Shown in pieces: positions 35,386 to 46,839 of a DNA stretch of 64,000 nt. Both the position numbers and the translations under genes were made by a program. Below the pieces are notes generated by a model. That model did not search any database and was not told where the DNA came from. It saw only the letters and a list, made by a program, of their open reading frames with translations. This stretch comes from Volvariella volvacea V23 (Eukaryota; Basidiomycota; Agaricomycetes; Agaricales; Pluteaceae), in the NCBI GenBank assembly GCA_000349905.1, contig KB722752.1, forward strand, positions 451,697 through 515,696, given 5' to 3'. Position 1 is the stretch's first letter. Every line of letters begins with the position of its first letter.

Positions 35386-35697
35386 AGCATATCGCGGAAT
35401 AGGTAGACTTTTTTGATAGTACAGAATACCGTAGTGACCTTATTTCTTTCCTTAAACTGGAATGTATTTTTTATTAGCGGCATATCCCACTTGAGCCCTC
35501 ATCGAAAGCATCCTTTGACTCGCTTCTCCACATTAAACGCGCAGTATATGCCTGGCTAACTCCTGCCCGGTAGAGGTCTGAGCCCTCCATTATCGTGACC
35601 TATTGCAGGGTATGCCAGCACGAGCATTCTTGTGAACTGCTCTTGCGGTCAATGTATATGTCAAACAGTTGTTGAACGTAATTTGCAGGCTGGAGTC

Positions 35698-35976
35698 TTT
35701 ATCGGAGTCGTGGCGTAACGGAGATTGCCGAGCGCAATGCGCAGAGTACAGCACCTCCTCTTCACGCCTCTCCAAGATTCCAACCAATGCAGCTTGTCGA
35801 CAACGATACTGTGAGTCTTCTGCCACTTTCTGATACGCCTTTCTTTCTGGGCTGCTGATGCGTGGTGGGATTTGAACACAGTTTCTTAGTCAACTCGCGG
35901 CATTGTTTGAATCGTCAAAAGAGAAGGGGACAATATGGCTCACGCATAAACGACGCATGTCTCTTTGTTCCATTCT
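35698..35976. repeat. Interspersed repeat 2, copy A
   Basis: Close match to 42647-42927, from the TTTATCGGAG block through GGATTTGAACACAGTTTCTT to TTTGTTCCATTCTT. It directly abuts repeat 1 copy B. Confidence 0.85.
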
Positions 35977-35980
35977 TTTT

Positions 35981-36237
35981 GTTACGTTTGTTGAACCTTG
36001 CAGCAAGGGAAACACGCAGGTGGACTCTATAGCACGATGGACGCACGTCGTAGCCTCGGGAGTGTTGTTTGTCTTTGCTTGTCATCAGCCTCCATGAGGT
36101 CCTAGCCATATTTAGTGAGCGTGAGCACTTGTGTAGTCGCTCCAGAACACCTTGACTGTTGGAGCTTAATGTAGGCTCAGACCACTGACGTGTTTCTACT
36201 GCCTCACTGCTTCCGCGAGTACGGCGCATACTAGGGT
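35981..36237. repeat. Interspersed repeat 1, copy B
   Basis: Match to 28406-28650. It lies about 115 nt upstream of a TATA box for gene P0b, as copy A lies upstream of N1. Confidence 0.8.
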
Positions 36238-36353
36238 CTGCATCGTGCGTTTGCTGGGAACTGAGCAGGTAGGCTTGAGCATACTGGCACCTCCGAATCC
36301 TGCCTCGTTACTTCTACACATGTATAACAGGTGCTGTATCCACAACGATGGCA

Positions 36354-36361
36354 TATAAAAG
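36354..36361 (+). promoter_or_regulatory. TATA box upstream of P0b
   Basis: TATAAAAG lies about 190 nt before the first called ATG. The longer distance may mean a long leader or an unseen first exon. Confidence 0.45.
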
Positions 36362-36551
36362 CCTGTATCAGATGCACACCGCTTATCCCTACAGTTTATC
36401 ATCACTTTCAAATCTTCAAAGCTTGCTCTCCTCTCATAATATCCCATACTCAAGGTCCAACGATCAGTGCTATTCGCCATTTTTGGTCATTTTAATCCGT
36501 TTGCAGACTTGCTTTAACTGTCATAAATATTGTAGTACACACACGCCCTAC

Positions 36552-36956
36552 ATGACGCCAACCGCAATGGAGCCAATGAAGGTCGAGCTAAGGTCAACCA
36601 TTCCCACAGAAAGTGGCTGGGTATATCAAGGGAGTAAGCAACCCACTCCCACGTCGTATCTTGGCGCCTATTATAACCCCTGTCAACGCTATAACCAGAA
36701 GCATACGATGTTCTCGGTGGAGAGGTGAAGATGTACACCTATGGTGGGTCATCAGATCGTCGTCCAGTAGGTGCGGTCACAAGTCGTAAACGCAGGAGTA
36801 AATCAAACAGGAGAAAGATATTCGGCCGGTATGCATTTCTTCAATTATTCAAGCATGAACTCTAACCACACATTAAGAACGGACCAAGGCAAGCAATATG
36901 TGGAAAAGGAAGAAGTACAGGCGCATAAGGGGACATATTTTACAGTCTTAACTTGA
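36552..36956 (+). CDS. P0b, unknown small basic protein (96 aa)
   Basis: Three exons (36552-36633, 36699-36828, 36878-36956) sum to 291 nt. The centre reads YDVLGGEVKMYTYGGSSD and is followed by a strongly basic stretch (SRKRRSKSNRRK) that could be a nuclear-localisation or nucleic-acid-contact segment. The end is YFTVLT. The Gly-Gly/Tyr pattern is reminiscent of the G-family motifs further right, but the match is weak. A second ATG at 36567 could also start it. Confidence 0.5.
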
Positions 36957-37439
36957 ACTAGATACAGGTTGTAAGCATGGCCATAGCAGATTATAAATGT
37001 TAGTTTTATCAAGGAATTGCACGGGCTCAGTGGGCACAAATTTGGGGGATACGATGCAGAATACCGTTTGAATCTAGCTACATTTTGGTACACGAAATAA
37101 TGACAAAAAGATCAATCATCACCTCGATCCTAAATGCCATCCGTGGTTGAACCACGCTGATGCGCATCTCTTTATGGGCTATATCTTGTTGTTCTATTCC
37201 CCTACAGCGCATTCAAAGCGTTTGTTGCCTCATGTATCAACCATTACTTGTGGCGCTTTCATTTCGAAGGCACAATAATATCCTTGTGGAGCGGCACTGC
37301 TGATTGAATTGGCACAGCTCTCGAACGGGAGGTGGCAATTCACCGTCGGAGTTTGAAGAAGTTGAGCATAAAGCTTTCTTCTCGCCCTTCGATGCGCCCC
37401 AATACGACTCTTTAACTTGCCTTATAGTAATCCACCACA
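36957..37439. other. Spacer between P0b and P1
   Basis: No gene seen; AT-rich on the left side. Confidence 0.45.
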
Positions 37440-38581
37440 ATGACAGGTACTGTGGCCGGCATGACCTCATTCTGTGGGATACAGCATACTAACGTGACCA
37501 TAGGAGGTTCTGCTTCATTTTTCAATAATTCAATAATTAGCAACAACGGTGGTTTGATGATCACCACAGTATCAGGTAGTCCTTTGCTTCTACTTGACTT
37601 CATCTTAAGCTCACCAAATCGGCTGCTATGGCAGCTGGTACAAACACAAATGCGCTTGAGAACGCCACAGTTGACAATCAGGATGGGATGATAGGTTTTG
37701 TTGTGGGTGGCCCAGCAAACACGACGTTGGGGCGCACAGGCAGCATGTCAGTACACTTAGATGGTGAGTCGTATACTCGTTCGAGAACTTGTTACGCCGC
37801 ACTCACAAATGTTACTGCTGCATTTTCCCTCTCAATACGTCGCTCTGCGATAAAATTGCTAACACCCTCGTCTAAATAACTTGAATACCCGTAGGAGTAG
37901 TCAATTCTAATATACCGGAGTCGCAGCCTGGACTCCGTATGGGCGACTCTTCAGTGGCATCCAGGAATAATCACCGAATGTCCAATAGGAAAGGTACTCC
38001 ATTTCACATGGTTTCGAAAAAATTTCATATTTACAATCGTTTAGAAAGGCTAAGAATGCTTGCCAACGGATATCGTAAAAAGCGAGTATCGAGGAGAAGA
38101 CCTATGAATGGCCAAGTACAACCCCATGATGCACGGACTAGTCATGAGCGAAACTATACAAGGTAGGAGCACTAGATTATTGGCCATAAGCAATATTCAC
38201 TATGTCAATGCCATAAATGGCAGACCTTTTAGAGAAGCTGTCCAGAGTTTCGAAGGAGTTCATATCGACAGTAAGTCTAGCCTCTTTATTAAGATGGACA
38301 AGCGATCGACTCTCTTTCCTCATATAGCAAGAGGTGGATCCGCTTACTTTGGGATAGACCCCATTAGAAGCAGGTGTGATGCCTTGCGCACAGGTATGGC
38401 ATCTGAACCAATATTTATTCAATTGTATTCATCCAGTGTACTTGTCTTTTTGCCTGCAGAAAACGTTCAAATTCAAGGGTCAGAGAATCTTGCTACTGGG
38501 AGTAATGGAAAGTCATTCCTTATTAGGGAGACTGTCGTTACCGGAAATGGTGGTGGTAGAGTGGGAAAAAGGAGATGGTAA
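37440..38581 (+). CDS. P1, Asn/Gly-rich small protein (219 aa)
   Basis: Eight exons (37440-37446, 37504-37575, 37635-37763, 37895-37993, 38045-38162, 38224-38270, 38328-38393, 38460-38581) sum to 660 nt. The first exon is only 7 nt. Exons of 72, 129, 99 and 66 nt are symmetrical phase-1 modules. The N-terminus SASFFNNSIISNNGGLMITT resembles the Asn/Gly motif at the start of the G proteins. Further in come IGFVVGGPANTTLGRTGSM, a basic block (RKKRVSRRRP), SFEGVHIDTRGGSAYFGID and ENVQIQGSENLATGSNGKS. The composition suggests a beta-rich, repetitive or self-assembling protein with a basic middle. No known domain is recognised. Confidence 0.6.
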
Positions 38582-39246
38582 AACAGCCATGCATTATTTT
38601 GAATATATGTACAGCGCATCTACTCTTCTCTGTCTATTAAGTCCCCTGCCATCCGTACACGCTCCATGTCACGCTCCACATGTTACGGCCAAGTTTCACC
38701 CTTTTCCCAGCTCTGTCTGGGAAAACAGATATACGCTACGCATGGGATACATGTGCAGCCACCTGAGTGTCATTGCTTGGGATAGATACCCAGATATCTA
38801 TGCATCGGATAAATGTTCCTTAGTTCTCAACACTAAATTTCCCTGAGTACTCCAGCACAAATTTTATGAAGGCGGCGGAAGTGGGCATGTAGTGTGGACA
38901 ATGTATGTGTTTACATGTTATCTCAAAATCTATCATAGTGATATACCATTCTCTACATCCCACAACACACCATACTTCCGCATGTCATTGCTCGGCTTCC
39001 CAAAATGCATCTCGGGCGTGTATTGCCTGCATCATTGCTCATGTCATTTGCATTTTAATCGGCCCTCACAATGTGCTTCTTCGAACTGCAAACATCAATT
39101 TTGGACTTCTTGGCTGTGAAAGCCAATTGCGGAGTTTAGTATTGGTGGAATTAGATGTATATAAGCACTCACCACAGAGTCAGAATCGCACCCCGTTGGA
39201 ATTTGCCTATCTATCTCTATTGCTTAGCACCTCCAGCTCTTTCGTC
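38582..39246. other. Spacer between P1 and P2
   Basis: It contains the P2 promoter. A 181-codon open frame at 38905-39450 has no good start and overlaps P2 out of frame, so I do not call it. Confidence 0.45.
39158..39165 (+). promoter_or_regulatory. TATA box of P2
   Basis: TATATAAG lies about 82 nt upstream of the ATG at 39247. Confidence 0.6.
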
Positions 39247-40326
39247 ATGCCATTTGATGTGTCTCAACAAATTAGGGCTGAACGTGGTAATGCAGCAGGG
39301 TGTCAGATTACAATAAATCTGAGCATTGGAGATGGCTTGGCTCCGGTGGATGCGATATCGGATGAGTCTGCTGGATCAGGTTGCTCTTTCTTTGATCATC
39401 ATGGCCAACGTGAGTTTGAGTCCAGTTTTAAAATTGCGCCTAATTCATAAATAATTCATGATCACGAATACCTCTTCCCCCTCTACAGGAGCTACTGATA
39501 TCAACCAATCCGGGAGACGTCGCGGTGAGTATGCTTAAACTTTGCTATGTATTCATATTGGTTTGACTTGTTACAAGGTTCAAAGCAGTGTTGTTCAATT
39601 TCAATGCGCATGAATCGATATGACCCGTATGCCCCAAATAAAAGAGGTATTTTAACCGCTACCATTATATGGACATGCTGTACCTCATACTTATACTTCC
39701 TTAGGGAATATGCGGGATTTGATCGATTTTTCATCTACAAGTGATGGCTATGAACGACTGGCTGTCCATTTACGTTGCAATTTTACCAACCCTCAACGTC
39801 GTCCAAATAAGGATCAAATGTGAGGCAACAAACCCCTTTAACAGTTTCACATCATTGATATGCCCTCTTGCATGCATCTCGCCCTGGCATGTGTTGGCAG
39901 TCCAAACTCGATGATACCTAGTAAAATCTACTGTCTTTTTTGATTTGTACAAGTACTCATCCACATTTCCCTCTACTCACACAGCCATTCAGGAACTCAA
40001 CGCGCCGCGCTATCCCTCCACTGATATTCTGGATGTCCAAGATACTGGTATGACCTATCCAATTTTTATTCATACACAGTCTCTTACTCTCTGTTCTTGA
40101 ATAATAACACTCAGCACCTGCTCAACTAGTTGAGGGTGCGGATATAGCAGACTTGAATAACCAATGGGAGCTAGGTAGCGCAATGGAAGGAATTATTCAT
40201 AACTCCAACTCACAAGCGATTCGTCAGAATGAGGTGCTTAAAAATGATAGAAACATTTCTGACGAAATATCGTCCGACTTGCCAGACGATCTGGGTGAAT
40301 GGATAAATAAATTTCTCAGGGAATAA
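39247..40326 (+). CDS. P2, unknown small protein (203 aa)
   Basis: Six exons (39247-39409, 39489-39524, 39578-39646, 39705-39773, 39985-40047, 40115-40326) sum to 612 nt. Every junction is phase 1 and all four internal exons are multiples of three (36, 69, 69, 63), so each can be skipped or duplicated without breaking the frame. The N-terminal exon has ITINLSIGDGLAPVDAISD. Later exons look like interchangeable short modules (GSKQCCSISMRMNRYDPYA, NMRDLIDFSSTSDGYERLAV). The C-terminal exon is acidic and polar (EGADIADLNNQWELGSAMEG), ending DDLGEWINKFLRE, a likely amphipathic helix. I know no family with this layout. Confidence 0.6.
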
Positions 40327-41401
40327 GAGGAGTGTACCCAGGCTCTGTATTTTTTGTATTTTTTGGTAGTCACCATACACTTGCCGCGATTTCTTTGTAT
40401 TTTTGTTGCACCTGTTGTGATAAAATGCTATTTTTCTTTGCAAGCACTTTTGTAACCATGTACAGGGTATTTGCCCCTATCAAGGAATTTGTTAATCACG
40501 CTATTGAATTCTGCATATGGTGCTTGGCGCCTCACTACTACTCATTTGCATTCGAAAGAGTGATCGTCACACACGAGTCCCTGCTGCGGTTTGATATTTC
40601 GGGCGTGTATTGGTTGATTTCTTCAGAACTCTCAATGCACACCCGCTTTCTATTTTGGTGGCGTTTAAATTGAATGCATGACACGGAGATCAATGCCTTT
40701 GATACACTTTAGGCTTTAACGATACCTTTAACAATACATTACACCCCTATTACTGATACTTCTGAAAAGAACCCCCCTGGCATCTGAGTTGAGCTTTAAT
40801 CAAAAACGTGCTTTTCTTCACCACAGTTTATCCAAGTCAAACAAGAAAGTGACAAGCCCCATAAACAGAATGCTTACATGTGCAAATTATACAGGCTGTG
40901 CGAGTTCGTGGTATGTAGAGTACTTTTCTAAATTGTCAGATGATTGCTACCTCTCATCTATTATGAGTATACGTATCCAAGTGTGCATCGGAAGAACGTA
41001 GTTGTAGACACCGCATTGTGAGGAGTACATTCGCCGAGCGCGTAGGACAATGTGAAGCAGCTACAGTGGGTTCACGGTCTGCTGGGACTGCCGGAAAACT
41101 CGTTATTCCAACACCCCATGTCCACGTTTATACGGACATTCATTGACATGGAAATGTATAAAGGCTCAGACTTGCACGTGCCTGCCTTGAGGCATGTATA
41201 CTTCTGCATCCAATTGTCATCTCCACAACAATATATGCATCAATACATATCCACCTGACAATTTGTACCCATCATTCTCTGCACGATACAGCATGTCGTG
41301 TATCTACACTTCATTACCTGGACTTACAAACACCCTCTCAGGTTGGAACTAGGATTGGACGTGGTGTGGAGGCTGCGGAGTTTGAAGGAGGTGCTGTGAC
41401 C
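40327..41401. other. Intergenic region with repeat 3 copy B
   Basis: The right half is the second copy of repeat 3. I see no gene in the remainder. Confidence 0.5.
40803..41233. repeat. Interspersed repeat 3, copy B
   Basis: Diverged match to 30253-30620. Both copies sit a few hundred bases upstream of a short orphan gene. Confidence 0.65.
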
Positions 41402-41409
41402 TATATAAG
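41402..41409 (+). promoter_or_regulatory. TATA box of P3
   Basis: TATATAAG lies about 105 nt upstream of the ATG at 41514. Confidence 0.6.
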
Positions 41410-41513
41410 AGGGCGTTTTACCCCTAATGCCTCACTGCAACTTACTCTTTTTTTAGTTCATTCGTTCGAACTCAGGTCGCTGTTGCAACAGTGCAAAGCC
41501 AATACACTCAAGC

Positions 41514-42530
41514 ATGGGAAGTAAGTGCACTTTTGATCTATATTAATAAGCGACCGAAAGAGTTTTTGCAGATTCACTTTCAGCTCTGGGAGGCTCTATG
41601 ATTAATATGGTCCCGCGCCAACACGTCACGGGTACAGAAGAAATCCCTACGAAGCTTTTGCATTTTAAAGCAGGACCAGGAGCCAATGATAATCCTGAAC
41701 TCATGCTCCAAGCTCTATGTCAAATACCAAGTCCACGAGAATTGATTGCGTTATGCAATGGAGCATATTTAGATGCACAAATGGATGTGGATTTCAGGTG
41801 TTTCTTGCAATGGCTCGTCCTAATTAATGGGTTTCTGCGCTTTTTACCCAGTGCCCAGTGCCCAAGAAATAATGCACAAGAGATGTGCACCCTATGCTCA
41901 TCTTTTGTGCACAGCCATCACTCAGTCCTGCTGTGTGAAGCTAGTAACGTGCATTTCATGCAAGCATTGACAGGAATACCTCAAGTTCAAATGCTCCAAA
42001 TGCAAAGACGAATCATCAACGTCGGTGGCAGGAGCGGCGCACGAAATAATATTAGTACTGCCCTGAGTCTTGTGCATAGAGAACTAGGGGCTATTAGCGA
42101 AGATAACCGTGAATCTATGTATCAGATTCTACGCTGGGACGAAGGGTCAAATCATGGACGTTCCAGCGCACCACACAGAGCGTCCCCTTTGCCTCCGAAC
42201 TTTGTAGCTTCAAGTCAACATAGCTGGCCGTGTTACTCTCCATCGTTACGCTCAACACTAGAACTCCTGGTCTTTTTGTTCACGATGTATAGAGAATTAC
42301 AGATAAGCAGCGGGCAGGAAGTACATATCCTACGCGCTCCTTTGGGTTACCATCCGTCATTAACGGATGCTAGGCTCACCAATAGTAATTATGCCATTTG
42401 TGCACCAAAAGAAGTTCCTCGACTTGAACTAGTCGATACAGAGGGGAGTGGCGTACAAGCTGTAGGCGATGAGAATCAGGAAAACGGAAGTAGTGCAGTA
42501 GAGATGCCTTCTTGGCTAGATGTAGACTAA
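41514..42530 (+). CDS. P3, unknown protein with N-myristoylation-type start (321 aa)
   Basis: A 7-nt first exon (41514-41520) joins 41572-42530 for 966 nt. The N-terminus MGNSLSALGG fits the MGxxxS pattern for N-myristoylation, so membrane attachment is plausible. The body looks globular: LMLQALCQIPSPRELIALCN, a Cys/His-rich stretch (CTLCSSFVHSHHSVLLCE), then GGRSGARNNISTALSLVHRE and ESMYQILRWDEG. A long open exon without introns is unusual here; an internal intron could be hidden near 41800. The tail is acidic. I recognise no family. It lies in the same orientation as N1-P2 and is preceded by repeat 3, as P0 is. Confidence 0.6.
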
Positions 42531-43396
42531 TGCGTTCTGGTAGCATAGTACACAGAAATTCTCGGAAATGTGCCCCAATAAATTTTTTGTTTGTTGTGAA
42601 AATCCCACCTCGGTCGAACGCGCAGGCAGGCTCGAGCGTGCTGCCTTTATCGGAGTTGTGGCGTAACGGAGATTGCCGAGCGCATACGCAGAGTACAGCA
42701 CCTTCTCTGCGCACTTCTCTCCAAGATTCCAACCAATGCAGCTTGTCGACAACGATACTGTGAGCCTTCTGCCATTTTCTAATACGCCTTTCTTTCTGGG
42801 ATGCTCATGCGCGGTGGGATTTGAACACAGTTTCTTAGTCAACTTGCGGCATTGTTTGAATCGTCAAAAGAGAAGGGGACAATATGGCTCACGCATAAAC
42901 GACGTACGTCTCTTTGTTCCATTCTTGTTGTTCGCGTTCTTATTGAATCGCGCTTTGGATACTTTATCAATCGAATATCTTTTGACGGGAAAATCCAATG
43001 AACATCGCTATTGTTAACTGACACGGACTTCATTCGTGGCATACTCGTATTTGTGGACGATGCTGGATATCGATGACCAGTAACATACGGGAGTGAAGTG
43101 GGGAAGGATGGAGATGCGAGTAAAGATTCTCAGGAGTACCCATGTCTGCTGCGCGTTTCTGATGGAGGTAAGGTCAAGTTTTCGACAAGGGTGCGTATCA
43201 GTCGTCGTTTTTCGCTTCGTTCAGACTCTCATCCCCTTCTATTCGTTACCCTGCGTTGTCCAAATTCCGCTTAAACGTATCCCGAACACCTACTACACGA
43301 CTTGTCCCTCGTTATACCCTCTCTTCGTCCACCTAGATCGAAGCAAGCCAACTTCCAAAATTCCACTCCGCCTACGGAACTCTGCTCAAAACAAGC
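42531..43396. other. Intergenic region with repeat 2 copy B
   Basis: Repeat 2 copy B occupies 42647-42927. The rest should be the 5' flank of the small basic ORF. Confidence 0.5.
42647..42927. repeat. Interspersed repeat 2, copy B
   Basis: High identity to 35698-35976 in the same orientation. It begins about 115 nt after the P3 stop codon. Confidence 0.85.
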
Positions 43397-43621
43397 ATGA
43401 TCACCCTCCGAAAGCGAGATAAAAAAAGAGAAAAACAGCATCAAGAGCAAGCTCAACTTCGTCGCAAAAAGGCATCCGAAGCTATTGTGGCAGAAGGACC
43501 CAAACGTGGCAATGGCAGGAGGAAGAGACAGAGGAAGGTCAAAGCGGCTCTCAAGCAGGAGGAGTCAAAGAAAAAGTTTTTGGAGAGGGAGGAGGGAAGG
43601 GCAAAGGCGGGCGCCAATTGA
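43397..43621 (+). CDS. Small Lys/Arg-rich protein (74 aa)
   Basis: An uninterrupted frame of 74 codons with highly biased composition: LRKRDKKREKQHQEQAQLRR, GNGRRKRQRKVKAALKQE, FLEREEGRAKAG. It is predicted to be helical and strongly basic, as in small nucleolar or ribosome-associated proteins, but no specific family can be named. It converges on the mitochondrial-type gene to its right. Codon bias toward Lys/Arg could also come from a purine-rich non-coding strand, so confidence is moderate. Confidence 0.45.
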   Translation: MITLRKRDKKREKQHQEQAQLRRKKASEAIVAEGPKRGNGRRKRQRKVKAALKQEESKKKFLEREEGRAKAGAN

Positions 43622-43797
43622 GCTCAAGAGGAGTGCTCGCTGGTTGGTTTGCGGTCCGTGGTGGTATGGCGCTTTCGGACTATCGAGGTATTCCGATTAG
43701 ATGTGATGCTACATGATGGTATAGTAATGTTCATGGTTCCGACTTCAACTGTCTGTTCGACCAACAAGCCCTCCCCTTCCTAAATACATACGGTGGC

Positions 43798-44926
43798 CTA
43801 CCCCACCACCTCAAAATCCTCACTATCTTTCCCTTTCGCCGCTTGATCCTTCATCTTCTCCTTGATCTGCTGATTCCTCAGAACCTTCCTCCGTACCTCG
43901 TCCTCCTCATCCAGCCTACTCTGCCCTTCGTCTCCTCCCGATTCATCACCCTGTCCCTCCTGCTGTCTCTCCACAACCTCAATCAGCATCTTAAACCCTT
44001 CCTCCAAAATCATAGACACCTGGCTCGCAGTCTGCCACGGCGACTTTCCCTTGCTGTCCACCAAAACCTGATGTATCCCCTCCGCAATCCCCTTCATCAC
44101 CTCCTGCACCCCTCTCGCCTCCGTTCCCTGTAGCTTAGCTATATCCTGAAACAAGTCGTCCATCAAAGGCTTTGGCAGGTCTTCAAATGCGTGACAGAGT
44201 TCCTGGATGTACGACGAGAGTGAATGCAAGGACGTCAAGTCGACGGAGGGAAAGTCTGCGTCGGTGCGTTGAATGTGGATGAGACATGTGAGGATGTATG
44301 TTGCCGTGTCGTAGTCGTCTAGGAGGAGCATCAAGGCGTAGATGAGGTATAGCGTTGCACCCGTGATAAAAGCTGCATATATGCGCACGTATTGATTGTG
44401 TATGAAAACTCAAGTTGAGTTTCGGAATGCGCTGGCGTGAGGAGACGATGGACGAACCTATCACCAGCCCCTTCCTCTTCGACCGCGGTGTCCCGTCCTT
44501 TCTGTACCGCAACCTGGACACGATCCCGGGTTTTCTCAGCGCTGCTGCAAAGCTCCCCACTCCGGAATAGTCGTAGGGCGTTGACGGCGGTCTAGACGCT
44601 GGCGGGGGCGTCGACGCCGAAGGCGTTTGGTAGTTCCTTCTCCAGCATATTGCTAGACCGTTTTCTGGTCCGAGGTTCCAAGGCGTGTGATTGTGCGACC
44701 AGAGTATGTGTTTTGGCGAAGTGCTGTTGAGCCTCGGGGGTGACGTGTGCCGCGTGAGAGGTCTAAAGCCTGAAGGAAACGTGGAGAGCACTCGTAGTAA
44801 TGGCTTCCTCTGCTCCGATTTTAGAGAAGGTTGGAAGGACCATGGACGTATTCGTCCTGGACCTGCTATTAGGCCTGGCGTTAGAACTGTTTTGCCGCGC
44901 ACAACAAGGTGATGAATTTGGAGCAT
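43798..44926 (-). CDS. Predicted mitochondrial membrane protein, unknown function (347 aa)
   Basis: Two exons (44458-44926, 43798-44372) sum to 1044 nt. The N-terminal about 70 residues are rich in Arg, Ser and Leu without acidic residues (LLRVLSTFPSGFRPLTRHTS), as in a mitochondrial presequence. A membrane segment follows the intron (AFITGATLYLIYALMLLL). The C-terminal half is acidic and helical (YIQELCHAFEDLPKPLMDDL, KMLIEVVERQQEGQ) and ends in a charged tail KGKDSEDFEVVG. The layout suggests an inner-membrane protein with a soluble helical domain. I do not recognise the family. Confidence 0.75.
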
Positions 44927-45476
44927 ATTAAGCGTTTTAAGGTGAGTCTTGTCGTGTTGGTGGTGCCCTACGGTATGGGTATGTGTCGAGAAGGTGCGTT
45001 GGCGAGGAAAAGGGGAGTGTAAGTCAAAAATCTTATGCTCGCCAAGCGTCGGTGTGATGACGGACCGTTTTGTTTGCTTCTATTTACTGCACCTTCATCT
45101 GGCAGGGGCTACACACTTGAAGCCGGCTCTTTCATCTGCTGAGTGAGTTGTATATATATTAATTGCTGCACATCGCGAGGAATGCGTCCATGTCCTTTGA
45201 GAAGGGTTTTATCATACAACGGGACTGTGATTCTCACGGAACAATCAAGAAGTTAGTGGTCTTATGGTGCACTCTGAATATTATTCCAAAGGCATATTGG
45301 AATTACTAGCAGAAAAGAGTTTTGGAGGGAAGATAATATGGGGTTTGAAGAGAAGCGACAATCAAGTAATATATTTTCTCCTTTAACACTCAAAGGGTTT
45401 GCAAATGTATACACTTCAATCGTCAAACTAGGACTGTGATCCTCTACGCCTATAAGATGCTCTCTCCACGTGTGAG
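44927..45476. other. Spacer before the G family
   Basis: No gene or clear repeat is seen. Confidence 0.45.
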
Positions 45477-46373
45477 CTAATCATCCATCCGGTTGTCATA
45501 CTCCTCGGTGTAGCACTCGCGTCCAAAGCTGGCCTGGCATTGAGAGGGATCACAATGGCCATCGTGCCGAGAGCTCTCATCGTCGAAGCGAAGACAATTT
45601 GGATACGATTCGTAGTAATTTTCTAAGTTAGAAATGAAATCAATGAGGATTGCTTGCGAGTTGAGGTACAAGACTTAACCCCCATACGCAATGATGTATC
45701 TGTTCACGCCTCCTACAACGCACCCCTCGTCGTTCGTCCCACCGCAAAAGCGCTCAGTGACCATACAATTAGCTCTTTGACTAGAGTGTGAGTAACTCCT
45801 TCTCAGTGGAGGTCGATGCCTAGGATGTGGTGAAGGGCGGCAGGGATAGGCGTCTGCAGACGTTGTTCTTGCGTGCCAGACAGTTTGTGCGTCATTTGCA
45901 TCATATTCACCTTCGAACCCAACTTTTGAGAAGCTGTCGCGATTAAAACTCTCCTCGTCATCACGGACAATACCCACGTACTTAATCTGAGTACGGGGGC
46001 ATTGTGGGCGTTGTCAACCTTTGAAGAAATGAGTACTATGCATGCCATCTGGATGATTGTTCTTGTGACTGCGCTTAGATCCATAAAGTCCTCTGGCCCT
46101 TACGTTTGCTGATCTAAAAGCTGCAACTCCAATGAAACCGGTGTTCTGTCATGTCGTGTGCAGATTGCCACTCACTATTCGTACTTCCATTCGAAATATT
46201 TGGTACTTTCGTTTTGGAACTGTATTCTTCCTTACTTCCTTCTGTGTGGCTAACAGCAACATCTTCCTCCACTCTGCCACTCAATAAGTATTGAAGTGTA
46301 TCCAGGAGAGCATCTGCTCAACGGTGAGGAGACAAAGCATGAACGAGCAAAGAGAGTTCCCACTACAACACAT
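45477..46373 (-). CDS. G1, G-family orphan protein (204 aa)
   Basis: Five exons (46367-46373, 46176-46313, 46104-46120, 45680-45986, 45477-45622) sum to 615 nt. The layout follows G2-G4: a tiny first exon, an N-terminal segment, a low-complexity centre and a Gly/Asn motif. The first motif is badly eroded here (DTLQYLLSGRVEEDVAVSHT in place of the Asn/Gly-Asp-Tyr form). The second is clear (FCGGTNDEGCVVGGVNRYII). The centre is rich in Arg, Pro and His (HPRHRPPLRRSYSH). The tail has five Cys (NCLRFD, CDPSQCQ, RECYTEE), a feature not seen in the others. The splice site after TTCGAATGGA matches the equivalent site of G2. The 17-nt third exon is the least certain part. Confidence 0.6.
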
Positions 46374-46839
46374 TTCAGTGTAGAACTAGTGGCGGGTAGG
46401 GGCTAGAGCTAACAAGGAGCGTTAAACAACGCAAGGCAAAGATGGAGACGAGCACCCTTTATATACTATGTTGTAGTACAATTGGCGATGAGCCTCCGTG
46501 ACGAGGACTGTCTATTGTTTCTATCTCACGCAGAGGCGTAGCATTTGTTGACCATGATACAATGGTATACAAAGAACCGCCTTTGTAGGAGTATTTCTAA
46601 GAGCAGTGTAGCACCCACATGAAGATCGCAGCACAGAGGGGATGCTCCCAGTGACCCCACAAAGGGGCGTAGTACACGCCTCGTGGGGTTGGACAAGTAA
46701 CCAATTCGTTTTAGACTCTAACTCCATTTTGTACTTGGATTTCACTACAATTATATACAAGTCCACTGTGTTTATATTCCATAAATCGGTAAATTTAGTC
46801 ATACCAACCTCTCCCTTGATGTGGGACTAGATTACCAAA
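46374..46839. promoter_or_regulatory. Spacer with the G1 promoter
   Basis: A TATATAAAG element at 46457-46465 on the minus strand lies about 84 nt from the G1 ATG. The rest contains no gene. Confidence 0.55.

Larger units (their letters stand above)
35386..36551. other. Repeat-rich intergenic region
   Basis: It holds repeat 2 copy A and repeat 1 copy B in tandem, then a promoter-like stretch with TATAAAAG at 36354-36361. I see no gene. Confidence 0.6.

Noticed and set aside
28406..42927. The three repeat pairs as DNA transposons or CRISPR-like arrays.
   Set aside because: No terminal inverted repeats, target duplications or regular spacing were seen. Each has only two diverged copies in the window.
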